This document shows, one piece after another, positions 27,088 to 35,773 of a stretch of 64,000 nucleotides of DNA. A model generated the notes under the pieces. The model had not been told where the DNA came from and did not search any database. It saw only the letters and a program-made list of their open reading frames with translations. The DNA is from Algorimicrobium echini (GTDB lineage Bacteria > Bacteroidota > Bacteroidia > Flavobacteriales > Flavobacteriaceae), in NCBI RefSeq assembly GCF_900115185.1, contig NZ_FOVN01000001.1, positions 1,178,001-1,242,000 on the forward strand, written 5' to 3'. Made by a program: the position numbers and the translations under genes. Within the stretch, counting starts at the first letter, position 1, and each line of letters opens with the position of its first letter.

Positions 27088-27282
27088 TTAAATATCTTCT
27101 TGGTCTCTTAAGTTCTGGATGTATTCAGCTTTCTGAATCTCACGTCTTCTTTTTACTGAAGGTTTAGTAAAGTATTGCTTCTCTCTTAAGTTTTGCATAA
27201 CTTTTACATTTCTATGCTTACGCTTGTAACGCTTTAAAGCACGTTCTATATTTTCTCCTTCTTTAATTTCAATTCGTAACAT
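27088..27282 (-). CDS. rpsU: 30S ribosomal protein S21
   Basis: A 64-residue basic protein with the S21 pattern (EGENIERALKRYKRKHRN, FTKPSVKRRREIQKAEYIQ). In Bacteroidota S21 is part of the 30S platform beside the anti-Shine-Dalgarno sequence and is linked to the weak use of that sequence. It is monocistronic, convergent with the DUF2797 gene. Confidence 0.96.
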   Translation of the reverse strand: MLRIEIKEGENIERALKRYKRKHRNVKVMQNLREKQYFTKPSVKRRREIQKAEYIQNLRDQEDI

Positions 27283-27386
27283 ATTATTTTTCTTAAATTT
27301 AATGGGTGCTAAGGTAGTCCTTTTATTATTATTTATAGAATGTTTTCATAAATTTAATTAAAAGGTGCGTTTCTCATTAAAACCCG

Positions 27387-30023
27387 TTAGTTAGTACTAT
27401 CTTTTTTCTTCTTATTTTTATTTAATAGACCACCTAAAATGTTCTTAATGGCATCTTCTGCTTTTGGTGTTGTTGTTTTAGTTGTATCTGTTTTAGTCCC
27501 TGTGCTGTCTTTAGGGGTGGTGTTAGATGAGTTTCCACTTGATAAACCACCTAACAAATCTTTAATGGCATCTGTACCTTGATTAATTAATTTTTGTTTC
27601 TCAATGTCAATCAATTGTTGAGTTAATTTGGTAACACTGGAAGATAAGTCAGTAGAAATTTTAGGGTTTTTAAAGGTTCCCTTTACATTAGCAGTTACAG
27701 GAATACTGATTTTGTTGACTTCGGGATCATTTATTTTTCCAATTAAACGATTAACGTCACTTCCTAAATATTTAGCAGGTACATCAAACGCTAAATTATA
27801 ATTCATGGTTTGATCGAATCCGTGACTTCCACCAATTGCAATATCTATATCTTTATATTGTATCATGAAAGGCTTTATGTTTACTTGGCCATCATCAAAA
27901 GTTAAGTTAGTTTTCAAATCATTTAAATTTAATTTATCAAAATCAATAAAATTCAAATTGCTATCAAGCGCATTCAGTATTGGACTATTATCAATATTTG
28001 TTTTTGTGGCAAGTAATTCTGCAAAGGCGTTACCAGTAACTGAACTTAAAATAGGTGAAAACGAACTATCCAAATCGCCATTCAACACAATATCGGTATT
28101 TAATTTTCCTTCAAAAATCTTGGCAATTGGAGCTATGGCTTTTAGGAGGTCTAATGTTGTAAAGGATTCAGTAATGTCAAACGCATTCGCGTTTAATTTC
28201 AGGTTGAAATTTGGTATGTCTTTTTGTGTATTGATATCTCCAGAAACTGCTAAAGTACCGTCAAATAAATTTGTGGTTAAGTTATTTAATGTTGCCACTT
28301 GGTCTTTAATTTCAAGTTTGCCTTTAGTGTTTTTTAAAGTTAAATTATCATAAATAACGGTTTTAACATCGGCATTAACGGTACAGTCTAAAAATGCTGG
28401 AATTTTAAGCGGAACGCTTGAATCGGTTGTTTTTTTAGTTTCGGTTTCACCTTCGTCTGCTACCATAAAATCACTAATATTAAAAGTGTTTGATGTCATG
28501 TTAAAGGTTCCTTGTAGTTTTTTATTACTTAACAGATAGCCCAATAGATTTGTAATGGTACCGTTTGCGTTTAAATCGCTCTGTCCTGATTTTGCTTCAA
28601 ATTTATTCAACATAACAACGCCTGGTTGAAATGTTAAATCTGCATTTGATATACTAATTGGATTTACTATATCTTCGGAAGCATATACAAAATTACTGAC
28701 CTGAACGCTACCATTACTTTTTATACGTTGATAGGCGTTGGTTTCAATGGCGTCCATATCAAAAGCGGTGTTTACTTTTGCTTTGAGAATACCACTTAAC
28801 TCATTTTCCAGTTCAATAGGATAGGCTTTCGTAATGTTTGCTAAGTTTAAAACACCATCAATATAGGCGTTAACTGTCATGTTTTCGGTTAGATTTTTTA
28901 AAGTACCGGATGCATTAAATTGGTCATTATCTATTTTGAAATTTAAAGTGCTAATATCAACATAAGTATCTTCAGATTTTCCTGTTGTGTTTTTAATACT
29001 GGTATTGATGTTAATGTTATCAACGCGTTTAGGTAAATCAGGATATTTAAAAGATGCATTGTTGGAAACGATATTGATATCCATTTGTGGAATAGTTTCA
29101 TCTGAAATCAGTCCGTTTACGCGTCCTGTAATTTTGAAATCACCGCTGGTTTCTACATTTGCAATGTCTTTAGAATAGGTTTTAGGAATAACGGCTAAAA
29201 ACTCTTTAAAGTCGGATCCTGGGTTTTCAAATGTGATATCTAATTCTTGACCGTTTTCTAATTGCTGGAAGTAGCCTTGAAACTCCAAAGGCAATTCATT
29301 TATATAAGCTTTATTCTCTTTAAAAGTGTATTTATTATTCGGTAAATCTAAACCAATAATAGCGTCTAATTTTAAGGTGTTATTACTTAAATATTCGGTG
29401 CTGTCCATTTTTAGCGTTACTTGAGCAGCGGTCTTTGTGTCTAATTCCGAAACATTTCCAGAGAAAGTACCTTTTCCAGAGTGGTTTAACTCGGTGATAT
29501 AAAATATGGTGTTGGCAGCTTCGTCAATATAGGTTAAGGCACTGTTGTTAATACTGTAATCTTGAACATCTAAAGTAAAACTGCTGTTATTTTCTGCTTC
29601 GTTTGGTTTGCTGTCTGTTTCTTTAGCAATATCGAAATTAGTTTGCCCCAAATTATTTGTCTTTAGGACAATTAAGGCTTCATCAATATTAAATTTATTA
29701 ATAATTACAGGGCCATCACTTGGCTTTTTAAAAAGCTCTTTAATAGACATGGTTAACGAAATGGTTTTAATGGAAGCTAATTTTTCGTCTTTAAAAGGAG
29801 CGAAATTAGTAATTTCTAAATCGTTAACATTTACTTGGGCTTGTGGAAAACTTCTAATAAAGCTCAAGCTAATATCACTAAACTCTACTTGTGCATTCAC
29901 ATTATTATTGATGGTGTTTTTAACAATGTCTTTAATTTTTCCTTGAAAAACAAAAGGAATTGCAACCAATAATAGAATTATAACCAGTAAGGTGATTCCA
30001 ATAATTTTGAAAGCTTTTTTCAT
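27387..30023 (-). CDS. AsmA family protein
   Basis: An 878-residue protein with one N-terminal membrane helix (about 5-27, IIGITLLVIILLLVAIPFVFQ). A long repeated beta-strand region follows, with an AsmA N-terminal domain (about 1-150) and an AsmA-like C-terminal domain (about 600-800). It ends in a Lys/Asn/Thr-rich tail (NKNKKKKDS). The AsmA/TamB/YhdP group forms bridge-like lipid-transfer rods between the two membranes. Its role here is inferred from fold only. It is monocistronic. Confidence 0.9.
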   Translation of the reverse strand: MKKAFKIIGITLLVIILLLVAIPFVFQGKIKDIVKNTINNNVNAQVEFSDISLSFIRSFPQAQVNVNDLEITNFAPFKDEKLASIKTISLTMSIKELFKKPSDGPVIINKFNIDEALIVLKTNNLGQTNFDIAKETDSKPNEAENNSSFTLDVQDYSINNSALTYIDEAANTIFYITELNHSGKGTFSGNVSELDTKTAAQVTLKMDSTEYLSNNTLKLDAIIGLDLPNNKYTFKENKAYINELPLEFQGYFQQLENGQELDITFENPGSDFKEFLAVIPKTYSKDIANVETSGDFKITGRVNGLISDETIPQMDINIVSNNASFKYPDLPKRVDNININTSIKNTTGKSEDTYVDISTLNFKIDNDQFNASGTLKNLTENMTVNAYIDGVLNLANITKAYPIELENELSGILKAKVNTAFDMDAIETNAYQRIKSNGSVQVSNFVYASEDIVNPISISNADLTFQPGVVMLNKFEAKSGQSDLNANGTITNLLGYLLSNKKLQGTFNMTSNTFNISDFMVADEGETETKKTTDSSVPLKIPAFLDCTVNADVKTVIYDNLTLKNTKGKLEIKDQVATLNNLTTNLFDGTLAVSGDINTQKDIPNFNLKLNANAFDITESFTTLDLLKAIAPIAKIFEGKLNTDIVLNGDLDSSFSPILSSVTGNAFAELLATKTNIDNSPILNALDSNLNFIDFDKLNLNDLKTNLTFDDGQVNIKPFMIQYKDIDIAIGGSHGFDQTMNYNLAFDVPAKYLGSDVNRLIGKINDPEVNKISIPVTANVKGTFKNPKISTDLSSSVTKLTQQLIDIEKQKLINQGTDAIKDLLGGLSSGNSSNTTPKDSTGTKTDTTKTTTPKAEDAIKNILGGLLNKNKKKKDSTN

Positions 30024-30113
30024 AAAAATTTTTAAGTAATAAGTTTGTAAGGATATACGTATAAACTAAACGAAAGGTTGCTGAAAACCAAAAGTTTAAT
30101 ATAATTTTAATAG

Positions 30114-30818
30114 TTACTCCAATTTAATTTCTTCGTTGATTTTTAATTTAAACCGTTTTCTAAATAGATATACACCCAAATATAAAAATGGTGTATCCAC
30201 CAAAGCAATTAATACTTTAAATAGAAAACCAGCTATTAGTAATCCAGCAAATTTATTCCATTCAATAATATTAAATGAACACAAAAGCAATAAAATGGTG
30301 CTGGTATCAACAAATTGTGAAAAGAAAGTTGAAAAGTTATTTCTTAACCATAAATGTTTGCCTTTAGTTAGGTGTTTCCAGAAATGATAAATATGGATAT
30401 CAATAAATTGGGCAAACAAATAAGCCATCATACTTGCTAAAACAGCAATAGCAGTGTTTCCAAAAACGGTTTGAAATAAACCATCGTTAACTGGCGACCA
30501 TGATGTAGCAGGAACTGCATTTGCTGTATAAATTATGAGCATAGAAAATAACGAAGCGAAAATTCCTGTAACGACCACTTGATTGGCTGCTTTTTTGCCA
30601 TAAATTTCACTGATTAAATCCGTGATTAAAAAGGTTATAGGGTAGGGAAGTATACCAACTGAAATTTCAAAAAGCTTAGTGTCAAACAAAGTTGCATTTA
30701 TAGGATACCAATAAAAAAACTTCTGAAAAATTAAATTAGATACTACTAAAGATGTAATAAATAAAGCCGCTAAAAGTAAATATATACGTTGGGAAAGTAA
30801 TCTGTCTTTTTGGGTCAT
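30114..30818 (-). CDS. Queuosine precursor transporter (YhhQ/VUT family)
   Basis: A 234-residue membrane protein with six predicted helices. The motifs PYPITFLITDLISEIYGKKAA and FAQFIDIHIYHFWKHLT, with FFSQFVDTSTILLL, are the family hallmarks of the PF02592 YhhQ group. E. coli YhhQ imports preQ0/preQ1 for queuosine tRNA modification. Substrate assignment comes from the family. The gene is divergent from folK-dNK. Confidence 0.92.
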   Translation of the reverse strand: MTQKDRLLSQRIYLLLAALFITSLVVSNLIFQKFFYWYPINATLFDTKLFEISVGILPYPITFLITDLISEIYGKKAANQVVVTGIFASLFSMLIIYTANAVPATSWSPVNDGLFQTVFGNTAIAVLASMMAYLFAQFIDIHIYHFWKHLTKGKHLWLRNNFSTFFSQFVDTSTILLLLCSFNIIEWNKFAGLLIAGFLFKVLIALVDTPFLYLGVYLFRKRFKLKINEEIKLE

Positions 30819-30890
30819 GAATTTTTGTGAATAAAAAGGCCGTGTAAATATAAACTATTAAATTTTCTTTTAGTTATTTTGGCATCAGTT

Positions 30891-32036
30891 ATGACCCAAC
30901 CAAATACCGTTTACATATCATTAGGAAGTAATCAAGGCGACCGTTTAAAGCACTTGCAAGACGCCGTAGATTTGATTTACAAGCGTGTTGGTAAAATACA
31001 AATGATTGCCAAAGTCTACAACACACCGGCTTTGGGTTTTGAGGGTTCAGATTTTTTAAACACCTGTGTTATTGTCAAAACCGATTATTCGGTAGATATT
31101 GTTTTAGAAGATCTACAACGGATTGAGAGTGAAATGGGGCGTGTTAGAAGTGAGCAAGCAGGTTATGAATCGCGAAATATTGATTTAGATATTTTGCTTT
31201 ATAACGAGGCGGTAATTCATACCGAAACATTAACGGTACCACATCCGCAAATGGCAAACCGACGCTTTGTATTACAACCTTTGTGTGATATTGCTTTGAA
31301 AGAAAAACATCCAACTCTTCATAAAACAATAGCTGAATTGTTAGAAATTTGTGAAGATAAAAGTACTATTGAACCTATTAACATATGGTTGAAAAATCCG
31401 AGTAAAAAATATAATATTTCCAATTATAATTACATTGCTATTGAAGGGAATATTGGTGCTGGAAAGACGAGTCTGGCAACTATGATTTCAATCGATTTTA
31501 ACGCAAAATTAGTTTTAGAACGTTTTGCTGATAATCCGTTTCTACCCAAGTTTTATGAAGATGCAAAACGCTATGCATTTACTTTAGAAATGAGTTTTTT
31601 AGCCGATAGATACCAACAGATTAGTGACGATTTATCGCAATTAGATTTATTTAAAGATTTTATTGTAAGCGATTACGATATATACAAATCATTGATATTT
31701 TCTAAAATTACCTTACCAGAAGATGAATTTAAGTTGTACAGACGTTTGTTTTATTTAATGTATAAAGATATTGCCAAACCTGAACTATATATTTACTTGT
31801 ATCAAAATACACAGCGCCTTCAAGAGAATATTAAAAAACGTGGTCGTGATTATGAGCAAAATATTCAAGATGACTATCTAGAGAAAATTAATACAGGTTA
31901 TCTTACTTTCTTAAAAAACCAAGACGAGCTCAACGTGAAAATTATTGATATCTCTAATCGGGATTTTGTAAATAGCCGTGAAGATTATTTATGGATATTG
32001 AATGAAATAGCTTCGGTTCTACCTAAAGTAGAATAA
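30891..32036 (+). CDS. folK: Bifunctional HPPK (FolK)-deoxynucleoside kinase fusion
   Basis: About 381 residues from ATG 30891; a TTG 12 bases earlier is less likely. Residues 1-160 are 6-hydroxymethyl-dihydropterin pyrophosphokinase (ISLGSNQGDRLKHL, SRNIDLDILLY, VPHPQMANRRFVLQPL), which makes the folate precursor pyrophosphate. Residues 175-381 are a deoxynucleoside kinase with the P-loop EGNIGAGKT (185-193), LERFADNPFLP, and an Arg-rich lid (KKRGRDYEQNI). A HPPK-deoxyadenosine kinase fusion has been described in the marine flavobacterium Polaribacter, so this is a known architecture. Both halves keep their motifs. Confidence 0.93.
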   Translation: MTQPNTVYISLGSNQGDRLKHLQDAVDLIYKRVGKIQMIAKVYNTPALGFEGSDFLNTCVIVKTDYSVDIVLEDLQRIESEMGRVRSEQAGYESRNIDLDILLYNEAVIHTETLTVPHPQMANRRFVLQPLCDIALKEKHPTLHKTIAELLEICEDKSTIEPINIWLKNPSKKYNISNYNYIAIEGNIGAGKTSLATMISIDFNAKLVLERFADNPFLPKFYEDAKRYAFTLEMSFLADRYQQISDDLSQLDLFKDFIVSDYDIYKSLIFSKITLPEDEFKLYRRLFYLMYKDIAKPELYIYLYQNTQRLQENIKKRGRDYEQNIQDDYLEKINTGYLTFLKNQDELNVKIIDISNRDFVNSREDYLWILNEIASVLPKVE

Positions 32037-32170
32037 ACTTGACTTGCAAAAATGAGTACTAGCTATTAGAGTATTTTTAGTTTGCACGCTGAATGACAAG
32101 TATTTTAATTTGTTATACAAAAACGAAAACGAAAAATAGTATAACCAAGTAACTCATGTAGCTTTTAATA

Positions 32171-32650
32171 ATGGACTATCAAAAAGTAACAACCAAAGAC
32201 CTATTAATTATTGGTAATAACGCCAAATTGTCCTTCATAACCAATGGTGAAGGAACAGGTAAATTAGCCAAGCAATTTATGCCGCGATTAGATGAAATTA
32301 CCAATCGGGTTGGAACCCATAGTTTTTCTATTCAGAATTATAAAAATTTCAACATAAAAACCATGACGCCTAAAACGCTTTTTGAAAAGTGGGTAGGTGT
32401 TGAGGTGTTAAGTTTTAACACAATTCCAGAAAATATGGAAACATTAATTATTCCTGGTGGTAATTTTTTAGTGTTTCCGTTTCAAGGTTCTATAGCTGAA
32501 TTTGTTAAATTCTGGCAACATATCCACAACGAATGGTTGCCAAACGCCAGATATCAATTAGATAACAGACCACATTTTGAAAAGCTTCCTTCGGGTTATA
32601 ATCCAATGCGTGATGACAACCAAGAAGAAATTTGGATACCTGTTAAATAA
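32171..32650 (+). CDS. GyrI-like / AraC-type effector-binding domain protein
   Basis: A 159-residue protein with the SOUL/GyrI-like two-fold beta-alpha pattern. The C-terminal half reads YLVFPFQGSIAEF-like (here NFLVFPFQGSIAEFVKFWQHIHNEWLP) and ends RPHFEKLPSGYNP...EIWIPVK, which fits the effector-binding domain of AraC-type regulators without a DNA-binding part. Free-standing members bind small cationic or hydrophobic ligands. Function here is unknown. It is convergent with the next gene, with 5 bp between stops. Confidence 0.8.
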   Translation: MDYQKVTTKDLLIIGNNAKLSFITNGEGTGKLAKQFMPRLDEITNRVGTHSFSIQNYKNFNIKTMTPKTLFEKWVGVEVLSFNTIPENMETLIIPGGNFLVFPFQGSIAEFVKFWQHIHNEWLPNARYQLDNRPHFEKLPSGYNPMRDDNQEEIWIPVK

Positions 32651-32655
32651 GGTTT

Positions 32656-33489
32656 TTAACAACCATCAGCCAAGCCAAATGACAACACTAGCTTGTCTTC
32701 CATGATTTCATTATTAGCGTTTTTAGCTGGAATCCAGTTTCCTGGAATTTGTTTTACTAGCTCTATAAGGCTGTTGTCTATTTCAGGATAGTTAGTGGTT
32801 TTGTCAAGTTTTACATTATTAATAGTTCCTTTTTCAGTAATGGTAAAGGATACTTTTACAGCCTGTAATTTTTTGGCATCTATGGTATCTGTGTTTTCTA
32901 ATTGGTTGGCATTAATATAGTCTAGCAATGCTTTAAAGCCATCAGCATAGGCTGCTTTCGTTTCTGGAACAACCGTATAATGAGGCCCAAAATGTGGCGC
33001 TTCCGCTTCGTATATCATCGCGTTTGCTTTACTGTAATTTACGCGAAACAAAAAGTGTTCTGAATAATCAATGGTTTGTAATAAATCTTTTTGAGAATCA
33101 CTTAATACTTCCGAGTTTCCATAGGCACGGATATCTGTTTGAATATCGTTTTTAATCAATACAACTTCCGTACTATTTATATGTGCTATGTTTCGAAAAT
33201 CTTTTTCTGGAATAAAATCATGAATGGTTTTGGCGTTTTGAACATGGTTTTTTGTTATGGCTTCAAAACGGCTATCAATATTATAGAAAAAAGCGAGTGG
33301 TTTTTTAACTGCTGTTTTTAAAGCTGAATCCGAAACGGGTTTTACTTCATTTACAGCTTTGTTAATAGCTTCATGTGCGGCTACAAGATTGGTTTGGTCT
33401 GGCGTGTCTTGGTGCCAATTTATAAAACTAAAAGCACCAAGACTTAAAAGGATTAATGCGATACTAAATAGGGTGAGACGTTTTTTCAT
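32656..33489 (-). CDS. Periplasmic protein with TonB-C-like C-terminal domain
   Basis: A 277-residue protein with an N-terminal membrane anchor or signal (about 5-24, LTLFSIALILLSLGAFSFI). The central region is unrecognised (about 40-190). The C-terminal segment (about 205-275: VKVSFTITEKGTINNVKLD, then IPGNWIPAKNANNEIM) has the TonB C-terminal pattern. It lacks the Pro-rich spacer of true TonB. Function unknown. A convincing promoter lies at 33519-33551. Confidence 0.7.
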   Translation of the reverse strand: MKKRLTLFSIALILLSLGAFSFINWHQDTPDQTNLVAAHEAINKAVNEVKPVSDSALKTAVKKPLAFFYNIDSRFEAITKNHVQNAKTIHDFIPEKDFRNIAHINSTEVVLIKNDIQTDIRAYGNSEVLSDSQKDLLQTIDYSEHFLFRVNYSKANAMIYEAEAPHFGPHYTVVPETKAAYADGFKALLDYINANQLENTDTIDAKKLQAVKVSFTITEKGTINNVKLDKTTNYPEIDNSLIELVKQIPGNWIPAKNANNEIMEDKLVLSFGLADGC

Positions 33490-33804
33490 GATTAAAATTG
33501 TTTGCGTGATTTGTTTTCCAAATGTAGATGATGGTCACGCTTTATGACAAATTATAAATGTAAAAAAAGTGTCAAATTTGTGTGAATGGGTTTTTGGTTG
33601 GCTACTAAAATACGGAACTGTTTAAATAAATATGATAGGTCTTGCGGATTCAAGATGTGTTTTTAAGGCTTTATTTAAGTGTTTGATAACGTGCTAATTA
33701 GAATTTTTATTGACAGGCAGGAATAGTTTGTTTTTTTAAGTGTAGCGGCATTATTCTGAAACACTACCGTTAATTGTAAAAAAAAAATAGAAAGGAGGGT
33801 TAAG
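33490..33804. other. 315-bp intergenic region without a supported gene
   Basis: It holds the promoter at 33519-33551 for the minus-strand TonB-C-like gene. The rest is AT-rich. A 62-codon frame at 33675-33863 (minus) partly overlaps the neighbouring membrane-protein gene and looks like chance. Nothing else is recognised. Confidence 0.6.
33519..33551 (-). promoter_or_regulatory. Promoter of the TonB-C-like gene
   Basis: On the minus strand TTTG (33551-33548), a 21-bp spacer and TACATTTG (33526-33519) fit TTTG / TAnnTTTG. The start codon lies 30 bp downstream. Confidence 0.6.
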
Positions 33805-34227
33805 TTATTTAAGCCACCCCTTATTTTTAGCTTTCTTACTATATACATAAAGAAAACCGGCAACTAAAATAACCAATAAGGGGATTATAATAGAAAACAC
33901 GATGGATTGTTTTTTAATATCAAAAACAAGTAACCAATACAATTCTATGCATATCAGGGTGACTAAAGCGATACCAAAAAAATTAACGGCAATTTTTTTT
34001 CTCATAAAAAGCATAAAACTTCCTAGCATTTCAGAAAACAGTGCAATTAAAAATACAATGCCATACCAAAACGGTAATGATTGGATTCTTTCAAATTCTT
34101 CAACCGTAGAATTTGCCTGCAGAAAATCTAATTCAACGGAGCTAAAATAAATTTCAATGAGGTTCCATACAATAGCAAAAATGGCGACTAGCCAAAAGGT
34201 AGTTGGCGGTTTAACGTTTTTTATCAT
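33805..34227 (-). CDS. Small four-helix integral membrane protein
   Basis: A 140-residue protein with four hydrophobic segments (about 9-28, 51-73, 79-99, 108-128) and a basic C-terminus (YSKKAKNKGWLK). The first helix has WNLIEIYFSS and the second WYGIVFLIALFSEMLGSF, which is like small membrane proteins often found in Bacteroidota and variously labelled DoxX-like or sugar transporter without proof. I do not assign a function. It has no operon partner. Confidence 0.7.
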   Translation of the reverse strand: MIKNVKPPTTFWLVAIFAIVWNLIEIYFSSVELDFLQANSTVEEFERIQSLPFWYGIVFLIALFSEMLGSFMLFMRKKIAVNFFGIALVTLICIELYWLLVFDIKKQSIVFSIIIPLLVILVAGFLYVYSKKAKNKGWLK

Positions 34228-34394
34228 AACCTACAATTATAATTCTGTAAGTAAGATAGGGAATTATGTTGTGTTTTGGTAGTTTATCTCTAGGATTCGA
34301 AAGTCAATAAAAATAAAATTCTTCAAAAAGACTATAAAGGCATTCAGATTTATGGATGTGTTTGTGCCAAAATTAAGGGCTTAAATAATTATAC

Positions 34395-35012
34395 TTACTT
34401 TAAAACTACGAAAAAATCTTTCAAACCACTTAAAATGCTTTGAACTGCATAGGCTGCTAAAATTAAACCCATTATTTTACTAATAACCGTGATGCCGTAT
34501 TCGCCAATACGCTTTTGTACCAAGTTTGCAGCAAGTAATATTAGCATGGTAATTATAATGACAACTAAAACTAAAACGGTGGTTGTGGCTTGTTGCTGTA
34601 TATTATAAATCTGATTGTCAGTTAATAACACGACAGCCATAATAGCACCTGGTGAAGCAATGGATGGAATAGCAACAGGAAATATGGTTACATGTTTATA
34701 GTCCTTTATTAAATCTTTTTCTGATTCTGGTTTCCCAACACCAAAAATCATAGTAAGAGCAAAAAGAAATAAAATAACACCACCTGAAATTTGAAAAGCA
34801 TCTAATGTTACTTCCATACCTTCTAATATAATTTGTCCAATAACAATAAAAAATAGTAGTATAAAAAAGGCAACAAAAGAGGCTCGAATAGCAACTTTTT
34901 TCTTGTGCTTTTCATCCAAATGTTTAGTGGCTTCAAGATAGACAGGAACTGAACCTAAAGGGTCAATTACTGCAATCAAGAAAAATATTTTCGTTATAAT
35001 TTCTACAACCAT
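34395..35012 (-). CDS. MarC family integral membrane protein
   Basis: A 205-residue protein with six membrane helices and the family motifs FFLIAVIDPLGSVPVYL at the N-terminus, AFQISGGVILFLFALTMIFG, and AIPSIASPGAIMAVVLLT. MarC proteins were once thought to be antibiotic-resistance pumps; the function remains unknown. Length is normal. It is a single-gene unit. Confidence 0.93.
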   Translation of the reverse strand: MVVEIITKIFFLIAVIDPLGSVPVYLEATKHLDEKHKKKVAIRASFVAFFILLFFIVIGQIILEGMEVTLDAFQISGGVILFLFALTMIFGVGKPESEKDLIKDYKHVTIFPVAIPSIASPGAIMAVVLLTDNQIYNIQQQATTTVLVLVVIIITMLILLAANLVQKRIGEYGITVISKIMGLILAAYAVQSILSGLKDFFVVLK

Positions 35013-35110
35013 TTGTAATACGTTAAATTATTAAATTCCGAATGGACTTGGCTTACCAAATTTGGTTAATATATAAAATTACTGATTTAATGGCTGTAAT
35101 TTTTAAGTTT

Positions 35111-35653
35111 TTAATTGGAAATAGACGTGTTAAGTTTACAAAACACATCCCAAACAACCACACCACAACTCACCGAAATATTTAAGGAGTGCTTGGTGCC
35201 AAATTGTGGAATTTCCAAAACCACATCACTCGCATTTACCACTTGCTGCGCAACACCTTTAACTTCGTTTCCAAAAACAAGTGCGTATTTGTTGTCGGGT
35301 TTTGGATTGAAATCGTTCAGCATGGTAGCATTTTCAGCTTGCTCAATGGCACAAATTTGTACGTTTTCGGTTTGTAATTTGGTTATCACGTCTAATGTGT
35401 TCTCGGCATATTCCCAAGCAACCGTGTCGGTACTTCCTAAAGCGGTTTTGTGAATGTCCTTGTGTGGTGGTTGTGCAGTAATGCCACACAAGTAAATTTT
35501 TTCAATTAAAAAGGCATCTGCTGTTCTAAATACCGACCCTATATTATTCAGACTTCTAATATTATCTAAAATAATAATAATGGGTGTTTTTTTGGTGTCT
35601 TTAAATTCGTCAACACTCAATCTATCCAACTCGCTATTTTTTAACTTTCGCAT
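35111..35653 (-). CDS. SPOUT family RNA 2'-O-methyltransferase (TrmH-like)
   Basis: A 180-residue SpoU/TrmH-type enzyme. Motif 1 is LDNIRSLNNIGSVFRTADAF, motif 2 ALVFGNEVKGVAQQV, and motif 3 LEIPQFGTKHSLNISVSCGVV, which together form the knotted AdoMet site. It methylates a ribose 2'-OH in tRNA or rRNA. It lacks the N-terminal RNA-binding extension of RlmB, so a tRNA substrate is more likely, but the exact target is not settled. It diverges from mutS. Confidence 0.9.
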   Translation of the reverse strand: MRKLKNSELDRLSVDEFKDTKKTPIIIILDNIRSLNNIGSVFRTADAFLIEKIYLCGITAQPPHKDIHKTALGSTDTVAWEYAENTLDVITKLQTENVQICAIEQAENATMLNDFNPKPDNKYALVFGNEVKGVAQQVVNASDVVLEIPQFGTKHSLNISVSCGVVVWDVFCKLNTSISN

Positions 35654-35773
35654 ATTTTATTTTGTGATAATTGTAAATAACTTATAGGAACTTGACTTTA
35701 AAAACCTTAAATAAATAAGTACTTTAGCAATCCTATAACTTGGACAAAAGTAATACATAAAATCAGTTAAGCA

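Noticed and set aside
33675-33863. Short minus-strand ORF in the 315-bp gap
   Set aside because: It overlaps the membrane-protein gene in another frame and has no leader, promoter or recognisable family.
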